A stretch of DNA of 64,000 nt from Terana coerulea (lineage: Eukaryota; Basidiomycota; Agaricomycetes; Polyporales; Phanerochaetaceae): contig JAKOGH010001043.1 in assembly GCA_024811115.1 (NCBI GenBank), positions 248,001-312,000 of the forward strand. The letters run 5' to 3'. The first letter of the stretch is position 1; every line of letters starts with the position of its first letter. The translations under genes and the position numbers were made by a program. This document shows, piece by piece, positions 1 through 11,182 of the stretch. The notes beneath the pieces were generated by a model, which saw nothing but the letters and a program-made list of their open reading frames with translations, was not told where the DNA came from and ran no database searches.

Positions 1-195
1 GGCATATCGTTGCCCTCAAGCCCACCTTGGTGGGTGCTATTTGATGCTGATTGGGAAGACGTGTGGAGCGTGTGTGGGTATGTTATGCGATTATATCGAC
101 CCCGAAGTCACACGGAGCAAAACCGCCAGCTTGGTTTGGTCACCAAGAAAGCAGTCAGACAGTGGCTAGAAGACAACCCGGTGTCCGCTCCTTAA
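1..195 (+). CDS. 3' end of an unknown protein (partial)
   Basis: An open frame enters from the left edge with no stop and ends at TAA 193-195. The readable tail is about 64 residues, tryptophan-rich near its start (WWVLFDADWEDVW) and basic afterwards. I recognise no domain. The frame shows no internal stop and looks protein-like, but it is too short to be sure. It runs towards the minus-strand transporter that follows, so the two would be convergent. It could instead be non-coding sequence that happens to be open. Confidence 0.35.
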   Translation, partial: GISLPSSPPWWVLFDADWEDVWSVCGYVMRLYRPRSHTEQNRQLGLVTKKAVRQWLEDNPVSAP

Positions 196-466
196 TTGTA
201 GCATTGCTATTCAAATACACCTCTGTAGCCTTCTATATTTTTACACCACACGGAACATTCAAAGCCAGGTATGTAATGAGTTTCGCTTTACGTGTTTAGA
301 AATACAACATGAGGGGTACAACATCTAGCTACATTGCTTTACATAGAGCACGATGCAAGGTCCACATCTAAATGTGAATGAGAGTAAGCCTACACAACGC
401 ACCCTGAGCCCACTACACTACGTCCGTCTTTTATGACTCCTTCAGTGAACGAACCTAGAGGGAACT

Positions 467-2538
467 CTACGACGGACGTGACTGAAGTCGTTCCGCCGCC
501 TTCATGCCCTCCGCAATTTTCCTCGACAACGAGGTCCCGAGGACGGCGATGCCAGTCATCACGACCACCCATGTGTAGTGCAGCGGCCACCAGCTGAAGC
601 TGGCCGAAAACGCGAAGAGCGAGCTCGCGAACGCGGGGCTGAACGCGCGCGCGAAGCACTGGAGTACCAGTTGAGTGGAGACCGCGCGTACAGAGTGAGG
701 ACGATGTAACGAAGCTTACCATGGCGAACTGAGCGAGACCGTTGGTAGCCCCGAGAGCTGAAGGATCCGGTGCGCTGTCTTTGACAAGGATCATGCTCAC
801 GCTGCGGCGGGCGGGCGGATGGTGTCAGCTTGCAAATATTCACGCTGTGGTCTAGGTGTACGTACCTGAATGCCAGACACGCAATGCGCGCCATACCCAG
901 TAGAATCCCAATGCCGACCCACAACAGCGCCTTCGTGCCTGGCGTGACCCCCACCGCGACGGCATCCTCGCCGAAGACCGCGCCCCAACGCGCCACGAGG
1001 TTCAGCACGGGTAGGAACAGAAACACGTATGGGAAGATGGCCATGCAAACGTTGTACATCCGCGCGTGGTTGAACCGCCGCAGGAGGTACGGCATGAAGA
1101 ACAACTGGAGCCCCGCGGAGATTGCACCTGATGTAGCAAGCGCGAGCCCGATCTCGGCAGCGGTGAAAGCAAGCCCACCTGTTCCAATGGGCGAATAGCA
1201 GTACAGTACAAAGATCACGTCGAAGCCGGTGTTGCTGGTGTGTAAGTAGTAAATTAGTTAATAGAAGTGGGTGTAGAGACGGTCTGGAGGCTTACATGAA
1301 GGACAGTGCCAGGCCACTCATGCAGAGCGCGCGGATTACAGGAATGGAGAGGAGATGCTTGATGCCTGCTGGTTGTGGTGGTTTCTCGGGTATGTGTAGA
1401 CCATCACAGGACGACGCTGTAGAATCAGTCCGCCTGCGTCTTTTACTTGGGAGACTCTACCCACAGTCGCATCAGGTTTTACTGTGGATGTCCGTGGTGT
1501 TCACCACTCACCTCCTCTAAAAAGAAGTATCCGAAAATGGCACCGCACAATGCAATGAAGGCTGCGATGAGGGAAGGAAGTAGGTATGGGTAGCTTCTGA
1601 ACAAGTCGTAATCGAAAAGGGAAGGGTATTTCTCAGCAGGGTTGGAGAATGTACCACCGAGCAGAGGTCTACCATGCAGGTTCATCAGCATTCTTCTGAA
1701 GGGGCGGGTATATGCGCGTAAGCCGTACCCAATTATTGCTCCGAGGGGCCAGCATAGACCGTAAATAGGGAATGCAACAGCCTGGTTCGTCGAGTCGGTG
1801 ATCTCGCCAATCACAGAATGCACGACGGCCACGTTCCCTGAGAAGAACCCAGCTATTATTACCGCGGAACAGATGGTTAGCGGGTAAGCTCAAAACTCAA
1901 AAGTTCGGGGGAAACGTACCGAGACTTCTTGCGAAGAGCACACCGAATAGGCTGCGCGACAATCCCATCATGAGTGTGCCGAAAGCAATGCCTGTAATGC
2001 CTGTGAGGACCACAGGCTTTCGTCCAATCTTGTCTGGGGTGGAATGTCAGTTTGGCAGGCGAATAAGAGCCACGGTGACTGGGGCACACCAGAAAGCTTT
2101 GCCCATTGATATATAGACAGCAACTGGGCGATGGCGAAACTGCTCTCCTGATGTCCAAGTAATATTCAGACTCTATACGCCCTTTGGGAAAGACAATATG
2201 CTCACCACCATGCCACTGTACAGACCGATCTTTGAGGGGTCGTCTGTGAGGTGCAAGTGGTCCATCATCTCATTGACGTATGGGAAGATCTGGGAGAACA
2301 TTATGGGATCGACGAGTCTGACAGCACACAGGGTAGCGAGCTGTGCTTTTGGTATAGGTGTAACCCCGTTCTTCAAGTTCCTCGTACGCCCAAAGCCGTC
2401 CTTCGTTCTGTCCTCGAGCTTGATGGCATCTTCCAGGTCGTCGCCCAGGAAAGGTCGCGCCTCCTCCTCTGCGGGGGACAGCGCCTCGTCACTGACGTTC
2501 GAGTCATAGCTCGGCGCGGGGGAGTGGGGGGCGACCAT
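467..2538 (-). CDS. MFS transporter, DHA1-like, tandem copy 1
   Basis: Multi-exon gene for a major facilitator superfamily membrane transporter of the fungal DHA1 group, probably in the plasma or vacuolar membrane; the substrate is unknown. ATG is at 2538 and TAG at 467-469. An acidic cytosolic N-terminus leads into the first membrane segment (PYVNEMMDHLHL). After the segment ending YQWAK comes the diagnostic MFS loop 2-3 signature DKIGRKPVVLTG, interrupted by an intron inside LS|DKIG. Next is the fungal motif GEITDSTNQAVAFPIYG, then a central charged loop and six more hydrophobic segments ending in a short tail, SRPS. The plus-strand gene at 3131-5177 is absent here: that neighbour is also on the minus strand and is a diverged duplicate with the same intron positions and the same last residues. 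No frame breaks were noticed. Zinc-induced-facilitator-like function is possible but not shown. Confidence 0.9.
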
Positions 2539-3130
2539 GCTCGCGCTGCGCTCAGACGGTCGAGGACGCTAGCGAAGGTAGGAGTACGAGAGCAAGCGGC
2601 AAGCGGGGGTGCTTGGGAGTATATGAGCCATGTTGAGTAACTTGGGAGAGATGCCGCTAACGGCTTAGTGAGAGCCCTGTGCTTCCAGATTGGCCGGCGG
2701 CTTCATGTTTACGTACCGAAGGTAGGTCCTTTCCCTCAGAGGTACTCAGTTGACAGTTACAATCACCAGCAGATGCATCCACTGTTGCTGATACAAAGGT
2801 TAACTATGCATCTAGACCATTCTTTTACACCCGCAGCTGGTTTTCTTACGTCCCAAAGTCCAAGTCTTGAGCCAGCCGTGAGCTGCATCCGCCGTCGGCA
2901 TTCCGTTCTGCGAAGGTGAGAAGGCGTGTGGAGGGAGTTGCAGGCGTCTCGCCCTAAAATGACGCGGGGAACCGCGTGCTACTCCAGTGGTGGACCAGCC
3001 ACAGGTCCCTTGGAGACCACGCACGTGATCGTTTAGATGGCCGAGGCGCTTGACTCTGACGCGGACCGGAAACCACAGTCCTTGTAATAATGACCCTTTA
3101 AGTTTTCACATCATGAATATATAGTATCTG
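2539..3130. other. Spacer between the two MFS copies
   Basis: About 590 bp separating the tandem transporters, holding the upstream region of copy 1 and the 3' region of copy 2. Short open frames occur on both strands but none shows a recognisable protein. No repeat was seen. Confidence 0.5.
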
Positions 3131-5177
3131 CTACGACGGACGAAGTGGAAGATGTTCTGCGGCCTTGATTCCCTCCGCAATTTTTCTCGACTGCAAGGTC
3201 CCGAGGACAGCGAGGGCGGTCATCACAACTACCCACGTGTAGCGAAGCGGCCACCAGCTGAAGCTGGCCGAAAAGGCGAAAAGCGAACTCACAAATGCGG
3301 GGCTAAACGCACGGCCGGCGCACTAGGAAATAGGTAAGCGGTTATATGCATGAATTGAGGATCAATTGACGGAGCTTACCATAGCGAACTGAGCTAGACC
3401 ATTGGTCGCGCCGAGCGACGAAGGGTCTGGCGTATTGTCTTTGACGAGGATCATGCTCACGCTTCAGAGGACGAGATGTGTCAGCTCAGGAATGCTTCCA
3501 CTGGTTCTAATACACCCACCTGAGTGCCAAAGATGCGATGCGCGCCATACCGAGGAGGACACCAATGCACACCCACAAGAACACCTTCGTCCCCGGCGTG
3601 ACACCGACCAGCGTGCCATCCTCCCCGAGAACCGCACCCCTGCGCGCAACGAGGTTCAGCACGGGCAGAAACACATACACAAATGGGAAGATCGCCATGC
3701 AAGCGTAGTACATTCGTGCGTGGTCGAACCGTCGCAGGAGGTACGGCGTGCAAAAGAGCAAGAGAATAGAGGAGATTGCGCCCGATGTCGCAAGCGCGAG
3801 CCCAATCTCGGTGGCTGTGAAGGCAAGCCCGCCGGTGCCGATGGGCGAGTAGCAGTACAGCACAAAGACGACGTCGAAGCCAGTGTTGCTGTGATATCCA
3901 ATAGCAGGGTTAATACATGAGACGGCAAACAAGGGAAGAGGCATACAGGAAGCAAAGTGCAAGCCCACTCATACATAGTGCACGAATGACAGGGATAGAG
4001 AGCAGATACTTTATGCTTGCTGATTGTGTTGGCTTCTCGTGCACGTGCACAACATCGGGAGATGGAACGGCGACGTAATCGTTCCGTCCCCACCGTTTAC
4101 TTGGAAGAGTCTACGGACAACCATGTCAGAGCTGCATGTATATATGCATAGCATGAGCCGCTTACTTCCTTCAATATGAAGTAACCAAGCATAGTACCGC
4201 ATAACGCCGTGATAGATGCAATGAGAGAGGGGAGCAGGTATGGATAATCTCTGAACAAGTCGTGGTTCAAGAAAAGGGCGGGATATTTCTCTACAGGCTT
4301 GGAGAATGTCCCGCCAATCAATGGCCTGGTAACGCACAGTCATCAGTAATGTCACAACATTGGGTATATGCGGGTAAATCATACCCGATAATTGTGCCAA
4401 GGGGCCGTACCACACTGTATATTGGGATTGCAATGGCCTGGTTCGTTGAGTCGGTAATCTCACCGATCAGAGAATGGCATGCTGCTACGTTCCCTGAGAA
4501 GAAACCAGCTATTGTCACCACCGCGGATCAGACGCTAAGCTCCATATGTCAATGTTTGAACGAAACGCACCGAGACTTCGAGCGAAGACAACGCCAGAAA
4601 GGCTGCGCGAGAATCCCATCATAAGCGTTCCAAGAGCAGTGCCCGTGACGCCTCCAAGAACCACAGGCTTTCGTCCAATGTTGTCTGAAAGCGCATGTCA
4701 ATTCTGAAGAGTGTGCCCAGTTCCTGAACGTACCTGAAAGTTTTGCCAATGGGTAGATAGCAAGCAGCTGGGCGAAGGCGAAACTGCTTTCCTAAAACTC
4801 GTGATAGTGATTAAGCCACATTTATCATATCGATAGTCAAGTTGGCTCACCACTAAGCCACTGTACAGACCCGTTTTCGAAGGGTCCTCCGTAAGATGCA
4901 GATGATCAATCATCTCGTTGATGTACGGGAAAATCTGCGTGAACATTATGGGGTCGACCATTCTGACGATACACATAGTGGCCAGCTGGGCTTTGGGTAA
5001 AGGTGTCACTGCGTTCTTCCTCGTTCGCCTAACGCCGTCGTTCGCTCTGTCCTCTAAACTGATGGCATCCTCTAAATCGTCATTCAAGAACGGGTGTGCC
5101 TCTTCGTCCCGGGAAAACAGTGTATCGTCGCTGATGTCTTTGTCGTAGTTCTCTGCAGGGGACCGAAAGGCGACCAT
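3131..5177 (-). CDS. MFS transporter, DHA1-like, tandem copy 2
   Basis: Second copy of the DHA1-like transporter. ATG is at 5177 and TAG at 3131-3133. The N-terminal exon is clearly homologous to copy 1 (shared KAQLAT and PIMF.QIFPY.NEM.DHLHLT), as are the MFS loop signature DNIGRKPVVL, the GEITDSTNQAIAIPIY motif, and the C-terminal membrane segments starting GFDVVFVLYCYSPIGTGGLA. Intron positions match copy 1, including the one inside LS|DNIG, and both proteins end RPS. The N-terminal acidic region and the central loop are the most diverged parts. The arrangement points to an in-place duplication followed by divergence. Substrate unknown; expected to be a proton-coupled membrane exporter from family knowledge only. 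Confidence 0.9.
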
Positions 5178-6120
5178 ACTCAGAGTGCTGCGCGCAGATG
5201 AAGCCAGCAGATGTAGAAGTGAAAGAGTAAGATGCTAGCGGGGCATTTGGGAGCATACGACCTGGCGGCTAGGTGAAATGCCTCTAACGGCCGAAGATTT
5301 CATAGTTTACGTATGGGCTGTGGGTCTCGTGAGGCTTGAACTTCGACGGTGAGAAATCGTGTGGAGAGAGTCATAGGCGAGGATCCATGACAATTGATAG
5401 GAGGCCCGATTTCTGGGTCTGCAATTTGTCGAGGAGATAGTGGCTGAAGTCGCCATCTCAGGCCCTGATTCCCGCGGATTACTCTAGGCGTCCGGCCTTG
5501 TAATCAACCCTTTGTACAGGATATTTACGGGAGCTAGGGTCCAAGATCCCCGACATTGGCAAAATATCCAGATGAAAAGATTGTATAAAGGGCTCCGTGA
5601 GTATTGAACACTACCCCTGCAACAAGGGATGGTACATCCGCACCTGTTGTTCAGCGTCGCTATCGCCAGCGCGGTGACAGGAGCCTGAGTCTATAGCGCG
5701 ACTATTGTTTTTAGACGCGAGCAGCTACACACCAACAGTGCAATACTAGTGCTGTTAGATGCCTATCAGGAGAATATCAACAATTAGTTTGCATACTAAT
5801 GACAACCTTGTACAGTAGAGCACTAGCCTATAGGTAAGTGTGCTGCTCACTTCCAGGTTTTCTGGTTTCCGTCGTCCGAGCGTGAGGCAAAGCGCGGTGC
5901 GCACTCACATAAGCGCCTGGAATCGCGCGCCAAGTGTGGACCAGGTCCCTCGGAGACCGAGACCGTGCACGTGCTGGATGTCCGATAGCCCCGAGTAGCC
6001 CGCGTCTGTCCTCTGTGAAGTTAGCCACTTCGTTGTCTTCATCTCTTTCGCCCAGCTCAGCTCTTGTTGCAGTGCAGAACAGCGAGCCCACTTCTACCCA
6101 GCTAATTACTCTTGTACACA
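5178..6120. other. Divergent intergenic region
   Basis: About 940 bp between the start of the second transporter and the start of the unknown gene at 6121. It should contain both promoters. A pyrimidine-rich stretch lies directly before 6121 (about 6000-6120). No gene, repeat or RNA was recognised. Confidence 0.5.
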
Positions 6121-7073
6121 ATGAATCTTAATTCGCACGACAGCCTCGTCCTCGTAGCACCTCGCCCAGTGCGCCTAGCTGCTCCCGCTCCTTACGCCCA
6201 GTACCACACCACCGCTATCCTGCACCGGCCACAAGCGATCCGCTTCCTCCCTCCACCTCAAGACGCCTTTGACAAGCTGACGTTGAGCGACGACTCCGCC
6301 GACGACTATTCGACGAGGGAGATCCAGGTCGAGCGCGATCATGCCGTATCTCCTCGCGCATCCTCCAGGTATGTACACTCACTCGATCCACGAGTCTGAT
6401 GGATGCGACAGGCTGCACTGCGTTCTTGTCGATCTTATGAGGCTTTCGTTTGGTGCGTGCCGTGTGAGAGTGCGTGCTGAACATGTTTTGCGCTTCGATT
6501 TGTAGGGCGACGCCTCCGTCGGAGGCTATCGAGGAGTTCCTCTCGATCCTGCGTCCGTCTTCCTTCTTCCTCCCGCCGAACTCCCCGATACTCCGCCCCA
6601 GCAACGGCGTCGTACACGGATTTGTGCCCTATCGCCGGCCGGGCTCGTGCAGCCTCTCACCTGTGATGTCGAACGAGGGCCTCGGTCTTGCGTTTGTCGA
6701 TCATGGCGATAACTCTGGGAAGGATGGAGACACTGTACCCTATCCGTTCAAGATCATCGGTACGACCAACCTGTGTACGTACTTCGTTCGAATCTGTCCC
6801 GTTCAGTTCAGTCAACTGACCTCGCCTACCTCGTGGATACTCTCGCCACCCGTACGCTATCGCCGTCTATCAGCCTCGCCGATCTCTCGCGTACACGCAT
6901 GCAACCCCTTCCCTGCGCAGGCGACGCTTGAGAACACTGTCTCTGCTTTCATCAGGGCCCAGTCTGCCTCGCCATCGCCGTCGCCGTCGCCTGCGGCAAA
7001 TGCGCTCTCGCCTTCTGCGGTGCCTCTACCTCTGCCCATGCAGGGTGAGACTAAAAACATCCCAGTCTCATAA
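6121..7073 (+). CDS. Unknown protein, three or more exons
   Basis: Begins at ATG 6121 (an in-frame ATG also lies at 6112). Exon 1 runs to about 6368 at a GTATGT donor; exon 2 resumes after TTGTAG at about 6506 and reads ATPPSEAIEEFLSILRPSSF and onward. A third exon follows a GTACGT donor near 6776, probably using the first of two close CAG acceptors, and reads through DLAYLVDTLATRTLSPSISL. The last stretch (SASPSPSPSPAANALSPSAV to TAA 7071-7073) is in a different frame from that exon, whose own frame stops at 6929-6931. So either the protein ends at 6931, or another intron or one-base error lies near 6920. Proline- and serine-rich ends with a more ordered centre; no domain recognised. Confidence 0.55.
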
Positions 7074-7610
7074 TCCAAGCCATCCAAGTGCATGAGGATT
7101 CTCGTGTAGCTTCAAGCTTCTGCTCATATAACCCAGATACCTTGTTTCCATATAGCCTGGTGTAGTATTTATCCTATTCCGTATATTATTGACGACCATT
7201 TCTTCCTTTGTTCAGTATCCACTTGACTTTGTACGATCTCTTATCCCCAACATGACTGTCGGAACCTGTCTCTTTCCTTTACCCTGTTACTATCAGTCCA
7301 TTTCCTCTCTGCCACTTTTTGGAACTACATATGATACCAAGCATAGAAATGTCTATGGAATAATGTACACAATTCATACCCATGAAATCGCTTGCTTGTC
7401 TGTTACGACAAGAAGTTTATGCTGGGGTTCTTTCGGCCATCCTACCATTTGGCTCAGTGGAACTAACGAAGTCCGAGCCTGAGGCTATTGCGAGTGCAAT
7501 GCACACAGCGGTACATGCACAACTTCAAGTCAAGCAAGAGTGACGCCGCGGTAACACTGTTTGATCGCCCACGAGCAACCATGTACCGACTCTCCTCAAC
7601 TCAAAAACTT

Positions 7611-7959
7611 CTAGTCCAACACGATCGGGGTGGTAGAGATCTCTAGTTCGCGACTCATCTCCGAGTCGAACAGTCTGGCCACTGATCTCGTCCGGGAAGT
7701 ATTTATCTGGACGGGGACGGCAGAGAGTTCTGTAAGGCGTGTTATGAGAGCTCTGCGGAAGCAGAGAAAATGAGAGGGCACGACTGCAATAATCCTGGCT
7801 TCTAGATGGGGCGCCTGTGCGTAGACCGAGACAATGAAGCAGCGCAACGAGCGGAGCAGGAACCAGAGCAGGCAGCATCAGGAACGTCCGAGAGGCGAGG
7901 ACTCGGAATAGAACGCAAGGAATTGGTGGCGGAGCTTTTCGCGTACGCTGCGGCGGCAT
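7611..7959 (-). CDS. Possible small membrane protein (doubtful)
   Basis: On the minus strand two overlapping frames together give a hydrophobic stretch (FLMLPALVPAPLVALL) followed, in the frame that stops at 7611-7613, by a protein-like tail ending SEMSRELEISTTPIVLD. Joining them needs a frame change near 7850, so the exon structure is not resolved. No family recognised. It may be non-coding; the plus strand also has an open frame here that looks less protein-like. Confidence 0.25.
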
Positions 7960-9418
7960 ACATGTACCCCGCTAAATGCATGCTGAATCATGTAAGTTCA
8001 GAAAAAGCATGCATGCACATCGACTCACAAGTACGCAGCACCCACGGCTTGGAAACAAGCACATTTTTCTAGAGTATTCAGTCTGTAGCGAGCTGGTAGT
8101 TGTATGAACACCTCGCACGCATCGCTTGAAGCTCTCAGGCTACCTCTCAACATAGAGCCTTCAGGACCCCAAGTATGAGACGGTAGGACAGTAGGACAGT
8201 AGGACAGTAGTTAGGGAGGAAAGTGGGAAAGGAGGGAGTGGAGGTTGACATACCTTGGGTTCTTTTTCGAGAGACTATGGCCGATCATGTACGTGCAAAG
8301 AAGACGACCAATCTAAGTCACACGGGGTATTCATTTACTGCACACCGAATAAGCACTGGCACACTCACGTTTTCATCATCAATGCAAGACAGCCTATAGC
8401 TCGTGTTACAGGCGCAGCAACGCCAATTTCGCCAATTTCCGCAGTACGCGTGGCTCCTGGTGTTCAAGTTCTACGTGTTACTTGTGAGTTATTGTACATT
8501 TTAGGCAAGACGCAAACGGCTCGCAAACGGGAGCTTGAGTTTGAACCACCGCATCGCTTAGTATGAGCAAAACTAGGGTTCGAAGCAATCCTTAGGCGAT
8601 GTACAATTTGCAATGTCCACATCAAAGAGTGTACGGCGGTCTCATAGACTGATCTCCTGGAATTTGCTTGTAAGCACAAATGATACGATGGAAGGATGTG
8701 TGAGCAGCATTACCATCCAGCACGTAAGATGGAGACCCACATTTTCTCCGGAAAATTTTGACTATGACCCTACCGCTCGGAGAAGGGCTGTGTGCGAGGG
8801 TTGCACGTCTTTTCTCAGCACTTATAGGTAATCTTTACTTACGGAGTTCGGGCCTTTGGTTCCATTGATCACTCGGATTATTCCTGGTCGAGAGCCGCGT
8901 ACTTTCAAAGAAAAATACGAAGTTGTTTTAGATGCAACGTCGAGGAGTATTCCAACCACTGCGCCCGAAGTGGTAGGAATGGTAGCAACTCAATTTACGC
9001 CTAGACTTCGAAAGAATCCACATACATCAATTGACTCAATGAAGCTGTGATGGAAGCAAAAACCCACTTCATTTGGCTCTCGCGATTCTGCTTATTCTAA
9101 CATCTCCCGCTGAGTGAGCGTTGAGATGCGGAGGATGCCAGCAAGACGCGTACGCTCGGACGGCAGGAGTGACGAACGACTTGACCTGCCTGATCCGACC
9201 TGGGAATTGCCGACGGCCTTCTAACGGGCGCCTCGATGCTCCCACCCAATCTGGCGGCAGAGAATCAGAGAGATCGAGCGAGTGCCGAAGCTGAGCGTGA
9301 CGTTATCCTGCGGCAGCACGCCGAGGCTTGTAGAGAGCTTGCACCATGCGAGGTGTCGAGGGCAGATGGACAGCTGGTGGCCCGGTCGGTTGCGTCCGCC
9401 GATGAGGGAACGCTTGGA
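7960..9418. other. Gene-free region before the aldo/keto reductase
   Basis: Apart from the short tandem repeat at 8183-8206 and a 9-bp doublet (GCCAATTTC twice) near 8420-8440, I see no feature. Open frames are short and have no protein character. The right end holds the promoter of the reductase at 9496. Confidence 0.45.
8183..8206. repeat. 8-bp tandem repeat, three units
   Basis: The unit GTAGGACA occurs three times in perfect tandem and is followed by a partial unit. It lies in non-coding DNA. Confidence 0.85.
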
Positions 9419-9426
9419 TATAAAAG
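9419..9426 (+). promoter_or_regulatory. TATA box of the aldo/keto reductase gene
   Basis: TATAAAAG lies 70 bp upstream of the ATG at 9496, a usual distance for a TATA-driven fungal promoter with a short 5' leader. This suggests strong or inducible expression. Confidence 0.6.
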
Positions 9427-9495
9427 ACGGCGAGCACGCCAGTCGAAAACCATAAAACAGCTCCCACCTTCCCACCAGCACACAGATCCAAGATC

Positions 9496-10803
9496 ATGGC
9501 CATACAGACCGTCACCACCCTCGGCGGAACCGCAAGCAATGTCAAGGTCGGCAAAGTCGCGGTAAGTACACGTCTACGCGCATATACTCAGCTTTGTACT
9601 TACGAATGTACTTGGTGTAGCACGGTCTTATGATGATGACGTCTGTACAAAGCGTTGAAGGCAATCATCGCGGGTACTCATATTCTTGTGTGCAGATGGA
9701 CCCCCAACGTCGTTCCCGATGATATTTGCTTCGAGGCAATCAAGGCGGGCATCGACTCCATGCCTCCCGGTGCCAAGATGTTCTTGAACAGCGGTACGTT
9801 CCATCTGTTCTCCTACGAAATCTCAAGAGAACTGACAAGTTCACTAGGCGAGTTCTACGCTCAGGATTTCGGTACAGGCAACCTTGAGCTAGTCTCCCGC
9901 TTCTTCGAGAAGTATCCCGACTACGCCGATCGCGCCTTCCTCTCCGTCAAGGGCGGTATCAGCCCTGGCGCCCCCAAGCCCGACTCCAGTCCAGAGAACC
10001 TCAGGCGCAGCGTAACTGCTATCAACGCCGCCCTACGTGGCAAGAAAAAGCTTGACCTCTTTGAGTGCGCCCGTGTCGACCGCAATCACCCCATCGAGGA
10101 GACGATTTTCGCCCTCAAGGGGCTGATCTCAGAGGGACTGTTCGATCACATAGGTATGTCCGAGTGTAAGGCAGAGACCCTCCGCAAGGCGCACGTCGTC
10201 CACCCGATCGCTGCCGTCGAAATCGAGGTCAGCCCGTGGTCGATGGAAGAGGAGACGAAGAGGGTGATCTCCACCTCGCAGGAGCTCGGCATCGCCGTCA
10301 TTTCTTACTCGTGAGTAACAGCAAATATGATGGACGAATGACCACTGAGCATCTTCCGGCAGACCGCTGGGACGAGGCTTCTTGACTGGAGAGATCAAAA
10401 ATTCGAGGACCTGCCCGAGGGAGATATGCGCCGCAACTTGACTCGTTTCCGCGTTCCTGAAAACTTCAAGCACAACCTTACACTCGTTGATGCTCTCACT
10501 TCCATCGCAGAGAAGAAAGGGATTACCTCCGCTGCGCTCTCGATCGCGTGGGTCGCGTCTCTTGGTGACAAAGTCATCCCACTTCCCGGTTCCTCGTAAG
10601 TACCGCCCTTTGAGCTCGCAACACGGCGGGAATAACTTAGCGGATTGTGCAGTAACGCGAAGCGCACCATCGCAAACACCGCGGCGGCGGACGTGAAGTT
10701 GACTGAGGAGGAGAAGGCGGAGATTGGGAAGCTCATCGACGGCTACGAAGTCAAGGGCGACAGGTACTACGGCGAAGACCGTGACGCGCACCTCTGGGGG
10801 TGA
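9496..10803 (+). CDS. Aldo/keto reductase, pyridoxal-reductase-like
   Basis: NADPH-dependent reductase of the AKR superfamily, closest in character to fungal pyridoxal reductase (AKR8), which converts pyridoxal to pyridoxine in the cytosol. ATG 9496, TGA 10801-10803. Exons join as KVA|HGLMMMT|WTPN, then FLNSG|EFYAQDFG after a 54-nt intron (9794-9847), then SYS|PLGRGFLTGEIKN, then a final intron before NAKRTIANTAA. Catalytic elements visible are the tyrosine in NSGEFY, the lysine in LSVKGG, and the family's FECARVD segment where other AKRs carry histidine. The NADP-binding end is IPLPGSSNAKR. The length of about 330 residues fits the family. The third intron is 54 nt, a multiple of three, with no in-frame stop, so an unspliced transcript would still read through. 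A TATA box precedes it. Confidence 0.9.
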
Positions 10804-11041
10804 GGAAGCTTGTCTGGTCGAATGTCGGAGTTATTTTACGATGTACTATAGCACATGGAACAAATAGGTTTCTCGCCGCACATTTGTCGCAGCTCTCGCA
10901 GCCAGAGGTCGCTCACGAGGCGCCGTGCAGGGGCGTGTCAACCTCGGATAGGGCCGATAATGAGTGTTCGGATCTGAGATGCGCGAACAGTGATCGGAGA
11001 AACGGAGAAACGGAACTGCAGATCAGTCCTGCAATCGCGCA

Positions 11042-11093
11042 GAGTCATTTCAGCCCGCCCAGTCAAGTGCCAGTGCAATTTCGTGACGAGTCA
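11042..11093 (+). promoter_or_regulatory. Two GCN4/CPC1-type cores upstream of asparagine synthetase
   Basis: The core TGACTC occurs twice on the minus strand (GAGTCA at 11042-11047 and 11088-11093), about 140 and 90 bp before the ATG at 11183. The second sits in a near-palindrome, GTGACGAGTCAC. In yeasts and moulds this core binds the amino-acid-starvation activator GCN4/CPC1, which controls amino acid biosynthesis genes. Binding here is inferred. Confidence 0.4.
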
Positions 11094-11182
11094 CGTTCAG
11101 TCCTCCTTGCCCTCACCAACTACCTCCACACCCAAAACACCTCGCCAGACGAGCCGCGAGACATCCAGGCTTTATAGTCAAG

